From the NCBI GenBank assembly GCA_910578845.1, contig CAJTSL010000014.1:35134-82347 (forward strand): a stretch of 47,214 nt of DNA. The letters run 5' to 3'. Below are positions 25,491 through 33,518 of the stretch, in pieces (the first letter of the stretch is position 1; each line of letters starts with the position of its first letter). The notes under the pieces were generated by a model. That model was given only the letters and a program-made list of their open reading frames with translations, made no database searches and had not been told where the DNA came from. Both the position numbers and the translations under genes were made by a program. Source of the stretch: an uncultured Lachnospiraceae bacterium (GTDB taxonomy: Bacteria; Bacillota; Clostridia; Lachnospirales; Lachnospiraceae).

Positions 25491-25996
25491 TTTACAATCC
25501 TGACTTTCTTAGCGCTCTCGGCGTTAGCTAATACAGTCACATCTTCCCAATCCGGCGTGGCGAAGGATACTAGCTTTCCTTCTTTCAGATTCTGTAAAAC
25601 AATATCCTTCGCCTCTAACATAGCCGCTAGATCACAATCATAATTTCTATACCAATAGGAATACTCGATTAGATCCGTCTCTTCATTCCACCAGGCATAT
25701 GGCTCTACATGCCTCGGGTTGTAAGTTGTACGAAAACGCACGGTATTATCCGGGACACTCTCATCTATCTCCACCTGGTACTGCCCCAAACGGGAAACGC
25801 CCCAAACACTGACTTCCTCTTCAGACTCGAACTCCACATCGAAATCTTCCGTCTTCATATCGCCCATCGTCTCTAACGTATATTCGCCCCCATAGCTTAG
25901 GACGCTAAATTCCGTGAAAAACACGCCACATCCTATCCCACAAAGCAAAACGCCCAAGCAGAAAACCACTATAATCTTCTTAAATACTTTATTCAT
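25487..25996 (-). CDS. Exported or membrane-anchored protein of PadR-DUF1700 operon, 169 aa
   Basis: An N-terminal membrane segment or uncleaved signal (residues 8-28, IIVVFCLGVLLCGIGCGVFF) precedes a beta-rich extracellular part with acidic strands (EDFDVEFESEEEVSVWGVS). It occupies the place where DUF4097-type adhesin-like proteins usually sit after PadR and DUF1700, but is short and lacks their repeats, so it may be a reduced version. The start at 25996 (MNKVFKK) has GGAGG nearby; the longer frame to 26047 runs through a repeated leader element. The stop overlaps that of the facing gene. Confidence 0.7.
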   Translation of the reverse strand: MNKVFKKIIVVFCLGVLLCGIGCGVFFTEFSVLSYGGEYTLETMGDMKTEDFDVEFESEEEVSVWGVSRLGQYQVEIDESVPDNTVRFRTTYNPRHVEPYAWWNEETDLIEYSYWYRNYDCDLAAMLEAKDIVLQNLKEGKLVSFATPDWEDVTVLANAESAKKVRIVN

Positions 25997-25999
25997 ATG

Positions 26000-26050
26000 A
26001 ATCCTCCATTCTTGCTTAACTTGCGAATTTGTGACGCTCCGGCACAAATT
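26000..26050 (-). repeat. Shared leader element, copy A (hairpin plus ribosome binding site)
   Basis: Positions 26000-26029 match 42615-42644 at 29 of 30 nt. Read on the minus strand it contains CGCAAGTTAAGC and GAATGGAGGATT, the latter being the ribosome binding site of the 169-aa gene. A hairpin with 8-bp stem AATTTGTG/CACAAATT (26026-26050) lies on its upstream side. Confidence 0.75.
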
Positions 26051-26069
26051 GCCGATTGATAAATCAGTG

Positions 26070-26903
26070 CTATTCCCGGCACCGCTCTCTTATTCTCCCA
26101 TTTCTCCTAATCAAGCGAAACGCACCATAAGAGAGCGACGCAAAGCAAAGCATGCCTCCTAAGATAATTAAGAATATGCCCATCAAAGGATATCCCTGGA
26201 ACAACAAAACGATCAATGTGCCAACTCCCATCAGGAGAATAACTGCAAAAAAAGCACAGAACAAGGAAAACATCAGCCATCCCAGGTTCCAGAAAATCCG
26301 CAGGCAGCCAGTACAGATCCCAATAAGCCATTTCCACAGTACCACAATGCCCCTTCCCGCTTTCTGTATCAAACTATCCCTCTTTTCCTTCATCTCTATC
26401 GTCCCTTTCCGCTCGCCCAGGCTTTCTCCATCTGTCCTGTCTGATTCTTCCCATAACCCGGAAGCATCCGCCGCATCTAAATCCCGCTTCTTCCTTACGC
26501 GGATAGGCTTCATCATCCACCTGAAAAATGCATAACATCTCTCTTTCAGCCACCGGCATACATTCCCGGCTCCATGGCACAATATGCCCCATTTACTTTT
26601 CAGCCATTTGCCGGAAGCCTTTAAGAAACTTTTCTCCTTCTCCAGATTCCCACTTTGAATCTTTGGCAGCCGGAGCACCGGCCTTTTGGTGAGAAATTCT
26701 GGCTTTACATGATAAGCTTCTAATATTTCCGCCGCCAGTTCCTCTATCGTCCCAAAATCCTGCACGGCTTCTTCTTCACTAAACCCTTCCTTCATCTTCA
26801 TATCAATATGTTGGGCATATTCTTCCAGAACATCATTCTGTTCCTGGTCTTCCAATATGCTAAGATGCTCCCTAAGCTCTACCAGAAATGTTCCCTTATT
26901 CAT
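26070..26903 (-). CDS. DUF1700/HAAS-type membrane protein
   Basis: A 277-aa protein. The N-terminal domain (FLVELREHLSILEDQEQNDV, DFGTIEELAAEILEAY) is the DUF1700 module found next to PadR regulators. A basic middle region follows, then two membrane spans near the C-terminus (about 205-250: IFWNLGWLMFSLFCAFFAVI and IVLLFQGYPLMGIFLIILGG). The start at 26903 is preceded by GGGAGGACGAAG; the frame to 26969 overlaps padR and is not needed. These modules act in envelope or stress signalling of uncertain mechanism. Confidence 0.85.
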   Translation of the reverse strand: MNKGTFLVELREHLSILEDQEQNDVLEEYAQHIDMKMKEGFSEEEAVQDFGTIEELAAEILEAYHVKPEFLTKRPVLRLPKIQSGNLEKEKSFLKASGKWLKSKWGILCHGAGNVCRWLKERCYAFFRWMMKPIRVRKKRDLDAADASGLWEESDRTDGESLGERKGTIEMKEKRDSLIQKAGRGIVVLWKWLIGICTGCLRIFWNLGWLMFSLFCAFFAVILLMGVGTLIVLLFQGYPLMGIFLIILGGMLCFASLSYGAFRLIRRNGRIRERCRE

Positions 26904-26917
26904 CTTCGTCCTCCCTT

Positions 26918-27232
26918 CTATTTGTTCCCCTTCAAAAATGCATTGACCTTTTCCTGGAATTCCTCCCACTCTGCTGCAAGTAAGTCCCGGTGCAAAATGC
27001 CCGCGGCGGTCAGATGATAATATTTCCTCGGCGGCCCCTCGGATGATTCCCGCAGATAAGTCTCAAAATATCTCTCATTGGTAAGCCGCTTTAATAAAGG
27101 GTAAATCGTTCCCTCATTCACATCAATGACCTGCGACACTTCCTCCACCAATTCATATCCATACATATCTTTTTGGCACACTGATTCCAAAACAATAAGC
27201 TCAAGCACTCCTTTTTTGAATTGTGGATTCAT
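26918..27232 (-). CDS. PadR family transcriptional regulator
   Basis: A 104-aa winged-helix repressor: FKKGVLELIVLESVCQKDMY, YGYELVEEV, the wing EGTIYPLLKRLTNERYFETY and SSEGPPRKYYHLTAAG are all PadR hallmarks. It most likely represses its own operon with the DUF1700 gene 14 nt downstream. The start at 27232 leaves GGGGG six nt away; 27238 leaves no spacing. Confidence 0.92.
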   Translation of the reverse strand: MNPQFKKGVLELIVLESVCQKDMYGYELVEEVSQVIDVNEGTIYPLLKRLTNERYFETYLRESSEGPPRKYYHLTAAGILHRDLLAAEWEEFQEKVNAFLKGNK

Positions 27233-27308
27233 TGGCATCCCCCATCCTCACTTCTCACTGGAAGCTAACAAAACATCTTATTTTTTGACATCTTTCTTTT
27301 CTAGTCTT

Positions 27309-27337
27309 AGATTAAACCAACTACTATGTATTGTCAA
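27309..27337 (-). promoter_or_regulatory. SigA promoter of the PadR operon
   Basis: TTGACA (27332-27337) and TAATCT (27309-27314) on the minus strand with 17 nt between. The spacer holds ACATAGTAG, similar to half of a PadR operator, so the repressor probably covers the promoter. Confidence 0.72.
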
Positions 27338-27490
27338 GTACTAATTTTTTATATGTAGTGAACTTATGTCTTCCATGATAACCTGTCATGATATCCTGTA
27401 ACAATATCCTGTAGTTCTTTTTAGGTATGGACGTGCCCGCCCAATTCATGATATTGTCTATATTATATGGATGGGGTTTTTGGAAGAAGG

Positions 27491-27738
27491 AGTTTCGCAA
27501 TTATCTATTATTATAAGTAGGTGATTGCGAAACTAAGTTTTGAAAGCCGTTCGTTATACAAAATAGACAAATCGTCGCAGGGTCGCTTTCGCTACATTAT
27601 CGCTCGTAACGGTGCATAAGACGCCTCAATACGGCGTCTAAACACCGACGGCGTTAAAGTACCCTGCTCGTGATCTTGTCTATTTTGTACAACTAGGTTT
27701 TGAAAAATAAGAGTTTCGCAATCACCTATTATTATAAG
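27491..27738. mobile_element. MITE-like palindromic element
   Basis: Exact 17-bp inverted ends TAGGTGATTGCGAAACT (27518-27534) and AGTTTCGCAATCACCTA (27712-27728) bound 211 bp. Both sides are followed outward by the same 10 bp, TTATTATAAG (27508-27517 and 27729-27738), like a target-site duplication. On the left a further AGTTTCGCAAT (27491-27501) makes an additional hairpin with the left end. Inside, TACAAAATAGACAA (27557-27570) pairs with 27676-27689, GCAGGGT with ACCCTGC, and GACGCC with GGCGTC in the centre. There is no open reading frame. The rest of 27346-27490 holds no gene. Confidence 0.72.
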
Positions 27739-27760
27739 AGAAGAAAGGAACATCCAAATA

Positions 27761-28294
27761 ATGCAAATGGAATATAGGGAAATAGAACCAGTAGAAATCG
27801 ACAGACAATTATTCTCACGCTTCATCCGCCATCAAACGGTCACGGACTGCTGGCGGCGCGAGAATGGCGCATGGGTCATTAAGAGCGACCCTTTTACCGA
27901 CGATTGGTCAGAAGAAGATTACAAAACATTGATCGCCTGCCTGCAAAACACTGCTGCTACAGGCGGATTTGTCTATGGCGCTTTTCAGGATGGCGCACTC
28001 AAAGGATTCGTTTCTGTAGAAGCCGGGTTCTTTGGCGACAGGCAGCAATATCTCGATTTATCCAGCATCCATGTATCGGAAGACATGCGCGCCCATGGCA
28101 TTGGCAAAACGCTATTTGAAGCCGCCAAAGAATGGGCAAGGCAAAAAGGAGCAGGAAAGCTATATATCTCCGCCCATTCCGCTGTAGAAAGCCAGGCATT
28201 CTATAAAGCCATGGGATGCAGCGAAGCACAGATTTATCACCAAAAGCACGTCGAAGCAGAACCTTACGACTGCCAGTTGGAATATCAGCTATAA
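27761..28294 (+). CDS. GNAT family N-acetyltransferase
   Basis: A 177-aa GNAT protein. The acetyl-CoA binding motif A is seen in LDLSSIHVSEDMRAHGIGKT and LFEAAKEWARQKGAGKLYIS, followed by ESQAFYKAMGC. The substrate is unknown; similar proteins include aminoglycoside and small-amine acetyltransferases. It begins 22 nt after the MITE-like element, whose right end supplies part of its leader; AAAGGAAC lies about 11 nt before the ATG. Its end overlaps that of the facing MATE gene by 10 nt. Confidence 0.85.
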   Translation: MQMEYREIEPVEIDRQLFSRFIRHQTVTDCWRRENGAWVIKSDPFTDDWSEEDYKTLIACLQNTAATGGFVYGAFQDGALKGFVSVEAGFFGDRQQYLDLSSIHVSEDMRAHGIGKTLFEAAKEWARQKGAGKLYISAHSAVESQAFYKAMGCSEAQIYHQKHVEAEPYDCQLEYQL

Positions 28295-29631
28295 ATGCCA
28301 AGCCTTTCCTGATGGCGGTTCATCCAGATAAACGCTAAGACACATATGATGACCGACAAAAGAGAGCCTGCCGGAGCCGCGATTCCCATCGGGAAGAGAG
28401 AATCGGTAAAATATTTCGCCGCGATATAAGCAAGCGGGATACGGGCAAAAACGATGGAGACTGCATTATGGATAAAAGAAACCATGGATAATCCATACGC
28501 ACAGAAATACCCGCTAAAGCAAAAATGGACGCCTGCGAAAACGCAATCCCATACATAACCGCGCATATATTCCCCGCCAAGCGAAATCACTGCCCCGTCT
28601 TCCGCAAAGAGCGCGACCGCCCATTCCGCGGCAAACTGCATAGCTGCCGCAGCGATCACGCCAAACGATATCGTGATAATGGTCGCATACCGTAAAGTCT
28701 GCCTTGCCCTGTCATGTTTCCCTGCGCCGATATTCTGTGCAGACAGCGCCGACACAGTAGATAGCATAGAGGACGGCACCAGGAAAAGGATGCCTATCAG
28801 TTTCTCGACAATACCGACCGCTGCTGCATCGTGGAGTCCTCTCTGATTGGCGAAGATGGTAATGACGACAAACGCGATCTGGATAAAGCCATCCTGTATC
28901 GCAACCGGAACGCCTACTTTGAGGATATTACGGAGAATTGCCCTCTGCGGCTTGAAATCTTGCGCGCTTATGCCCGGTATCATTTTCCGTTTCCTGATCA
29001 CAATAAAAGAGACCAGCACACTGATCGTCTGCGAAATCGTCGTCCCAAGCGCCGCCCCAGCGGCTCCCAGGCCAAATCCTCCGATAAAGACATAATCCAA
29101 TACAATATTAAAGGCGCAAGCGACCGCTATGAAGTACATAGGGCTCTTAGAGTCTCCCATGCCGCGGAAAATGGAACTGATAATATTGTACGCCGTTATA
29201 AATGGAACACCGACAAAACAGATCGTCAAATAGCTTACAGTCCCTGCCACTGCCTCTGCCGGCGTTGACATCACATTTACAATCGCATTGACCGCACACA
29301 AAAGCAAAACGGTGCCGGCCACGGAAAGCAGCATGAACAATGTCACTGTATTCCCCACTGCCAGATTCGCCTGCCGTTTTTCTTTTGCGCCAACGGCACG
29401 CCCGATCATAACGGTAGAGCCCATAGCCAGCCCGACAATCATCACCGTCAACATATGCATCACCTGGCTGCCGATTGACACTGCCGTCGTGCTCTCCACG
29501 CCGTTAAACTGCCCGATGATGAATAAGTCCGCCATCCCATATAGCGTCTGTAAAAAGTATGATAACAAATACGGCAGCGAAAAGTACAAAATCGTTTTCC
29601 AAACACTGCCTGTCGTAAGATTTTTCTCCAT
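28285..29631 (-). CDS. MATE family multidrug exporter
   Basis: A 448-aa membrane protein with 12 predicted spans, laid out as in NorM/MepA-type cation-coupled exporters (LPYLLSYFLQTLYGMADLFI, GSQVMHMLTVMIVGLAMG, GAAGAALGTTISQTISVLVS, AAAVGIVEKLIGILFLVPSS). It exports cationic drugs or dyes in known members; the substrate here is unknown. The start at 29631 (MEKNLTTGSVWK) is the family start; the longer frame runs through a hairpin and 12-bp repeats in the leader. The ribosome binding site is weak, which fits control in the leader. Confidence 0.92.
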   Translation of the reverse strand: MEKNLTTGSVWKTILYFSLPYLLSYFLQTLYGMADLFIIGQFNGVESTTAVSIGSQVMHMLTVMIVGLAMGSTVMIGRAVGAKEKRQANLAVGNTVTLFMLLSVAGTVLLLCAVNAIVNVMSTPAEAVAGTVSYLTICFVGVPFITAYNIISSIFRGMGDSKSPMYFIAVACAFNIVLDYVFIGGFGLGAAGAALGTTISQTISVLVSFIVIRKRKMIPGISAQDFKPQRAILRNILKVGVPVAIQDGFIQIAFVVITIFANQRGLHDAAAVGIVEKLIGILFLVPSSMLSTVSALSAQNIGAGKHDRARQTLRYATIITISFGVIAAAAMQFAAEWAVALFAEDGAVISLGGEYMRGYVWDCVFAGVHFCFSGYFCAYGLSMVSFIHNAVSIVFARIPLAYIAAKYFTDSLFPMGIAAPAGSLLSVIICVLAFIWMNRHQERLGIYS

Positions 29632-29653
29632 GTCCGTCACTTCTTTCTTGATT

Positions 29654-29716
29654 GCCAAAAACAAAGAGCGTCTGTTTAGGCGTTTGTTTAGACGTCTGTC
29701 TAGGCATCCGCTCTTT
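29654..29716 (-). promoter_or_regulatory. Possible attenuator with 12-bp repeats in MATE leader
   Basis: Read on the minus strand, an outer 8-bp stem AAAGAGCG/CGCTCTTT (29709-29716 with 29663-29670) is followed by TTTGTTTTT, like a terminator. The loop is made of three 12-bp repeats (29668-29703) of the form GTCTGTTTAGGC on the plus strand. A short reading frame starting MPRQTSKQTPKQT crosses it. The promoter's start point is at the edge of the stem, so nearly every transcript would meet this hairpin first. Confidence 0.5.
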
Positions 29717-29720
29717 TTCC

Positions 29721-29749
29721 ATCCTAACAAATTAAGAAAAATACGTCAA
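29721..29749 (-). promoter_or_regulatory. Likely promoter of the MATE gene
   Basis: TTGACG (29744-29749) and TAGGAT (29721-29726) on the minus strand, 17 nt apart, right before the possible attenuator. Confidence 0.55.
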
Positions 29750-29784
29750 CGGCATATCATTACCGCTTCGGGAATAAGGAAATG

Positions 29785-29817
29785 AAAAAAACCAGGAATC
29801 TACTATTAGATTCCCGG
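29785..29817 (-). terminator. Terminator after the blaI-blaR1-transposase remnant
   Basis: An 11-bp stem with one G-U pair (29807-29817 with 29792-29802, loop CTAT) followed by seven T on the minus strand. It isolates the MATE promoter from transcription of the upstream genes. Confidence 0.85.
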
Positions 29818-29852
29818 CTCATTCATATTACCTTATGCATCTTAATATATTC

Positions 29853-30235
29853 TCATACATTTTGTTCTATTTTTAACTGATTTATTTCCTCAAGAGAAAG
29901 TCCTGAAATATTAACAATTTCCTCTACAGCATATTTCCCGGCAACTAACATACGAAGCGCTGCTTCTTTCATTCCTTCTTTTATTCCTTCTTTTAATGAT
30001 TCATTTCTCATATCTTCCATCACTTTACACATCTCTTGCACTCCTTTCGGATTTTCTTTCAGATACCTTGTTCTTTCTGCCAACAGTTCAAAATTCATAT
30101 CATCTGCCTTAGTACAGTTAAAATCATGCATAAGTTTTCCAATATCAGAATTTCCACGATATTCCCCATTTACATAAAGGATATGCTCCTTTAACAAGAA
30201 CACTTTAGCTGATACAACTGCATACCCAAATAACC
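29853..30235 (-). pseudogene. C-terminal remnant of an Rpn/PD-(D/E)XK transposase
   Basis: The frame encodes LFGYAVVSAKVFLLKEHILY, then VNGEYRG, IGKLMHDFNCTKADDMNFEL and a Met/Glu/Lys-rich helical tail ending with a helix-turn-helix-like ISGLSLEEINQLK. This resembles the C-terminal third of Rpn family recombination-promoting nucleases (putative transposases), which are about 300 aa long; the nuclease domain is missing. The frame is open right up to the blaR1 stop codon with no start codon of its own except a GTG at 30203 that lacks a ribosome binding site. It looks like a deletion that joined the remnant to the end of blaR1. Confidence 0.75.
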
Positions 30236-32206
30236 TCAGTCCTCCCCTCGCGGGATTTCATCAAAACAGGCAAAGAACGCCCTATTATCCCGGACGTTTG
30301 GCGCCCTGTAATCATAATACACGCCGTTTATCGCAAAGTTGGGGCAACTGTCCGTTGCCATTGATAGCCGGACGGTTTCGCCATCCGCTAATGTTAACTC
30401 TAAACAGGCGCGCTCATTCCCACACTCTGCGCCGCCATAAATATACGTTGCGTTACGAAACCACCCTTCCAACATTTGCAAGATTTCCCGATCGGTTATC
30501 GTCTGCGTATATAATTCATAATCGGTAAACAAGCCGCAGACATCCAATTGAGCGGACACAATAGACTCTATATCGGCAGGATCGAATTTATGATACCCTA
30601 ACTCTTCTAGCAATATCTGGATGTAATCACATAGTTTGGGCGCCTCTACAAAATATTCCATGTCGCCCTCATTTTCATCAATGTAGCTATCGTAGAGATA
30701 TCCTCCCTCAAATACCATATAGCGCCTGTTCTGATAGGCGATCTGCCAGCCGGTTTCTTTTCTGCCTTTCCAGCGCTTTGCATAAGGCAGCCCATCAGAC
30801 GGCAGAGAATCCATATACGCCTTAAGCCATTCCTGATCCTTTTCTTCTGGAATATAATAATAATATACGCTATCCCGTATGCCGGATGGCTGGATACGGA
30901 TGCATACCTTATCCGCCTCTTCCTGCTTCTTGAGAATAGCTGCCACACTGTTGCCCTCCGCTGCTATATCATTCCCGGCATACTTATATCCGTTGTCTCC
31001 CTCACGTGCTTTCGCCTCTTCGCTATTCTTCATTACTGTATTCTCGGCCGCATCCCCCGCCAGATCATGATAACACTTCATGCTTGCCAGCAAAACGTGC
31101 TCTTTATTCGTCGTCTTCCCATACGTACATCCGACAGCGGCGGCACAGACTACTGCTAACGCCAAAATTGCCGCAAGCTTTGTCGGTGGCTCATTTACGA
31201 TCATTTCCATCCTTTTCTTCATTTCTTGCCTCCCCCCTGCCGCACTGGTCGGGGAACTGAGAACATGGCGGTGCAGGGATTCCTTGCGCATCCCCTTTGC
31301 AATGGTAATCAACGCTTTTCCGTATTCAATATGCTGCTCTTTATCAATCCGCTGTAGCGCCCCTGCGTCAGCGGCAAGCTCACTGTCTCTTAGGGACATG
31401 GATGCCGCCAGCCATACCAATGGATGATACCAGTATAAAATGACACTGATACAACGGACAAGCGCCCACACATGGTCTCTATGCCGGTAATGCGTATACT
31501 CATGCGCCAGTGCAAACTCTCTTTGCCGCTTTGTCAGTTTACTGCCCACTGGGAAATAAACCGCAGGTTTGAAAAGACCGTATAAACACGGCCCAGCGAT
31601 ATCCGAAGCTTCATAGATATTCAGTTTCTCATGCACGCATCCGATCCTAACGCGGCTATTCCTTAACTTTATGGCAAAGCGTAAATTGCTCCACAGGAAC
31701 ACAAATGCACAGGCTACTGAACCGGCAGCCCATATCAGATACATGATGTCCTCCCAATGAATGCGGGGCAATGACCCTATGTTCCCGTTTTCCATATTCC
31801 CGTTTAAGGCACTCTGGTTTCCTGCGTTCCTGTTTTCTGTCATCCCGTTCCCTGCGACCTGGTTTCCTACATTCCTGTCTGTTGTCATCCCGTTCCCTAC
31901 ACCAACGGCCTCACCATTTGCATCTACAGCTACCGCCTGCCCTCCGCTGCGCGCCGTCCATGCCATGCTATCTTCCGTGGCGCTCTCCCGATCCCCGGAA
32001 AACTCTACAGCGCCCTCTCCTAGCCAGTCCGCCACATTCATGATATGAATAGGCGATTCCAAACCCGGCATCGGCAACAATAGCTTTATCGCTACTAACA
32101 GCCATATCGCATATTTTATACAGGGGTCTATTCTTTTCTCCATGCACTGGGAAAGCATGGCTATGATAATAATCAGTGCCGAAGACGTAATCATTTGCTC
32201 AATCAT
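30236..32206 (-). CDS. BlaR1-type M56 metallopeptidase sensor
   Basis: A 656-aa membrane protein. N-terminal spans (about 8-45 and 152-175) flank a low-complexity loop with 15-residue repeats of the NGMTENRNAGNQ type (104-145). The zinc peptidase site HEYTH is at 235-239 with SELAAD downstream. Another span (about 345-362) is followed by a long exported domain (about 365-656) unlike the penicillin-binding sensor of BlaR1, so the signal is probably not a beta-lactam. It is expected to cleave or inactivate the BlaI-like repressor, whose gene overlaps it by 8 nt. Confidence 0.85.
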   Translation of the reverse strand: MIEQMITSSALIIIIAMLSQCMEKRIDPCIKYAIWLLVAIKLLLPMPGLESPIHIMNVADWLGEGAVEFSGDRESATEDSMAWTARSGGQAVAVDANGEAVGVGNGMTTDRNVGNQVAGNGMTENRNAGNQSALNGNMENGNIGSLPRIHWEDIMYLIWAAGSVACAFVFLWSNLRFAIKLRNSRVRIGCVHEKLNIYEASDIAGPCLYGLFKPAVYFPVGSKLTKRQREFALAHEYTHYRHRDHVWALVRCISVILYWYHPLVWLAASMSLRDSELAADAGALQRIDKEQHIEYGKALITIAKGMRKESLHRHVLSSPTSAAGGRQEMKKRMEMIVNEPPTKLAAILALAVVCAAAVGCTYGKTTNKEHVLLASMKCYHDLAGDAAENTVMKNSEEAKAREGDNGYKYAGNDIAAEGNSVAAILKKQEEADKVCIRIQPSGIRDSVYYYYIPEEKDQEWLKAYMDSLPSDGLPYAKRWKGRKETGWQIAYQNRRYMVFEGGYLYDSYIDENEGDMEYFVEAPKLCDYIQILLEELGYHKFDPADIESIVSAQLDVCGLFTDYELYTQTITDREILQMLEGWFRNATYIYGGAECGNERACLELTLADGETVRLSMATDSCPNFAINGVYYDYRAPNVRDNRAFFACFDEIPRGED

Positions 32207-32582
32207 TCTGTTTTGCCGCCTCTCCTAATATCTGGTATAACTCTTTTATATCATCATCCGACAGATTATGACTACGGATCAAGGTGCTAAGCATCATGCC
32301 TACAGAGCCTTTATATACTCTGTTAATCAGGCTTTCTGTCTCCGTAACCGCAACATCATCACGTGTGACGTTCGGGTAATATTGCTTTGCTTTCTTTCCC
32401 TCCTCATAGTAGATAATCTCTTTCTTGACCATTCTTCCCAGCAAAGTATTCACTGTGCTTTTGCTCCAGCCAGGCTCTTTCTTTAATTCGTGGTATAATT
32501 GCATAATCGTCTTAGGATTGTCCTCCCATAATTTATCCATGATTATCCACTCGCTAGGCTGTAACATGATTACCTTTTCCAT
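32199..32582 (-). CDS. BlaI/MecI family repressor
   Basis: A 127-aa winged-helix repressor: LQPSEWIIMDKLWEDNPKT, SKSTVNTLLGRMVKKEII and KKAKQYYPNVTRDDVA are typical of BlaI/MecI, with a helical dimer domain. It most likely controls its own operon. The start may be 32582 (GGAGCGG upstream) or 32567 (AAAGG upstream). An extended -10 box TGCTATAAA lies near 32615 on the minus strand, and the nearby AGTAGAACAAATGT resembles a BlaI operator half, but no complete palindrome is visible. Confidence 0.9.
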   Translation of the reverse strand: MEKVIMLQPSEWIIMDKLWEDNPKTIMQLYHELKKEPGWSKSTVNTLLGRMVKKEIIYYEEGKKAKQYYPNVTRDDVAVTETESLINRVYKGSVGMMLSTLIRSHNLSDDDIKELYQILGEAAKQND

Positions 32583-32729
32583 TCTCTGCCGCTCCTTTTC
32601 GTGCTACTCTAGTCGTCCATTTATAGCATATCACATTTGTTCTACTGCTGTAAACCATTTTTGATGACAATGTAGCGTTGCCGATGCACCGGATCTTTTT
32701 AACGCTAAGCAGTTATCCAGAAAAGACGA

Positions 32730-32758
32730 TTGTTTCCTCTGCAAAGATTGTATATAAT
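32730..32758 (+). promoter_or_regulatory. SigA promoter of the LytTR two-component operon
   Basis: TTGTTT (32730-32735) and TATAAT (32753-32758), spacer 17 nt, followed by a leader of about 45 nt. Confidence 0.7.
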
Positions 32759-32807
32759 ATCATGGACGATAGCGCAAAAATTTTCCATAGAGAAAGGCAT
32801 AGTGGTT

Positions 32808-33518
32808 ATGTTACATATCGCAATCTGTGACGATGAGCAGGAGTTCGTCACGCATCTTACTAAATTATTGGATAAATACGCCCTAGAAAGCGGCGAAGAA
32901 ATTAAAATAAGCCCTTATTATGACGGTTTAGACCTCATAGAAAAGTATGATACGACCATTGACCTGATTTTCCTCGATATCCAGATGAAACTGGTGGACG
33001 GCCTGCATACTGCCGAACGAATCCGCCAGATGGATGAAACGGTTGGCATTATCTTCCTGACGACGCTTACCCAATATGGATTAGAAGGTTATAAATACCA
33101 GGCTGCTAATTATATCATTAAGCCGATGAAATATGTCCGTCTAAAAGCGGAGATGGACAACTGGATACAAAAACACCGGAAAGAAGAAAGCCCCTATATT
33201 GTGGTCGTCAACGATTCCGGCAAATACAAAGTCATCTTGAAATCGCTTCGCTATATTGAGACTTTTAACCGCAATCTGCTGCTCCATACGGAAAGTGAAA
33301 ACATTGTCTGTTATAAGAGCATGAAAGAAATGGAACGCGCGTTACAAGACAAGGGATTTGCCCGCTGCCATACAAGCTATCTCGTGAATCTATACTATGT
33401 AAAAGGCGCAAAGAAGCTGGAAATAGAATTGATTACGGGTGAAACGCTCCCCATCAGCCAGCCCAAGCGCAAAGAGGTCATGGAGCGGCTCGCCCAGTAT
33501 TGGGGGGATTTCTTATGA
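32808..33518 (+). CDS. LytTR family response regulator
   Basis: A 236-aa regulator: receiver domain (1-120) with DDEQEF, Asp in LIFLDIQMKLVDG, Thr/Thr in FLTTLTQ and Lys in YIIKPMKY, then a LytTR DNA-binding domain (about 130-236: SLRYIETFNRNLLLHT, KGFARCHTSYLVNLYYVKGA). Such regulators control bacteriocin, peptide-signalling or resistance genes. The start at 32808 follows AGAAAGG at about 10 nt. Its stop overlaps the start of the kinase gene (ATGA), so they are co-translated. Confidence 0.92.
   Translation: MLHIAICDDEQEFVTHLTKLLDKYALESGEEIKISPYYDGLDLIEKYDTTIDLIFLDIQMKLVDGLHTAERIRQMDETVGIIFLTTLTQYGLEGYKYQAANYIIKPMKYVRLKAEMDNWIQKHRKEESPYIVVVNDSGKYKVILKSLRYIETFNRNLLLHTESENIVCYKSMKEMERALQDKGFARCHTSYLVNLYYVKGAKKLEIELITGETLPISQPKRKEVMERLAQYWGDFL

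Noticed and set aside
29632..29730. 33-residue extension of the MATE protein
   Set aside because: It translates the leader hairpin and 12-bp repeats; MATE homologues start at the ATG used here.
32590..32660. BlaI operator palindrome
   Set aside because: Only half-site-like sequence is visible; no symmetric site could be drawn with confidence.
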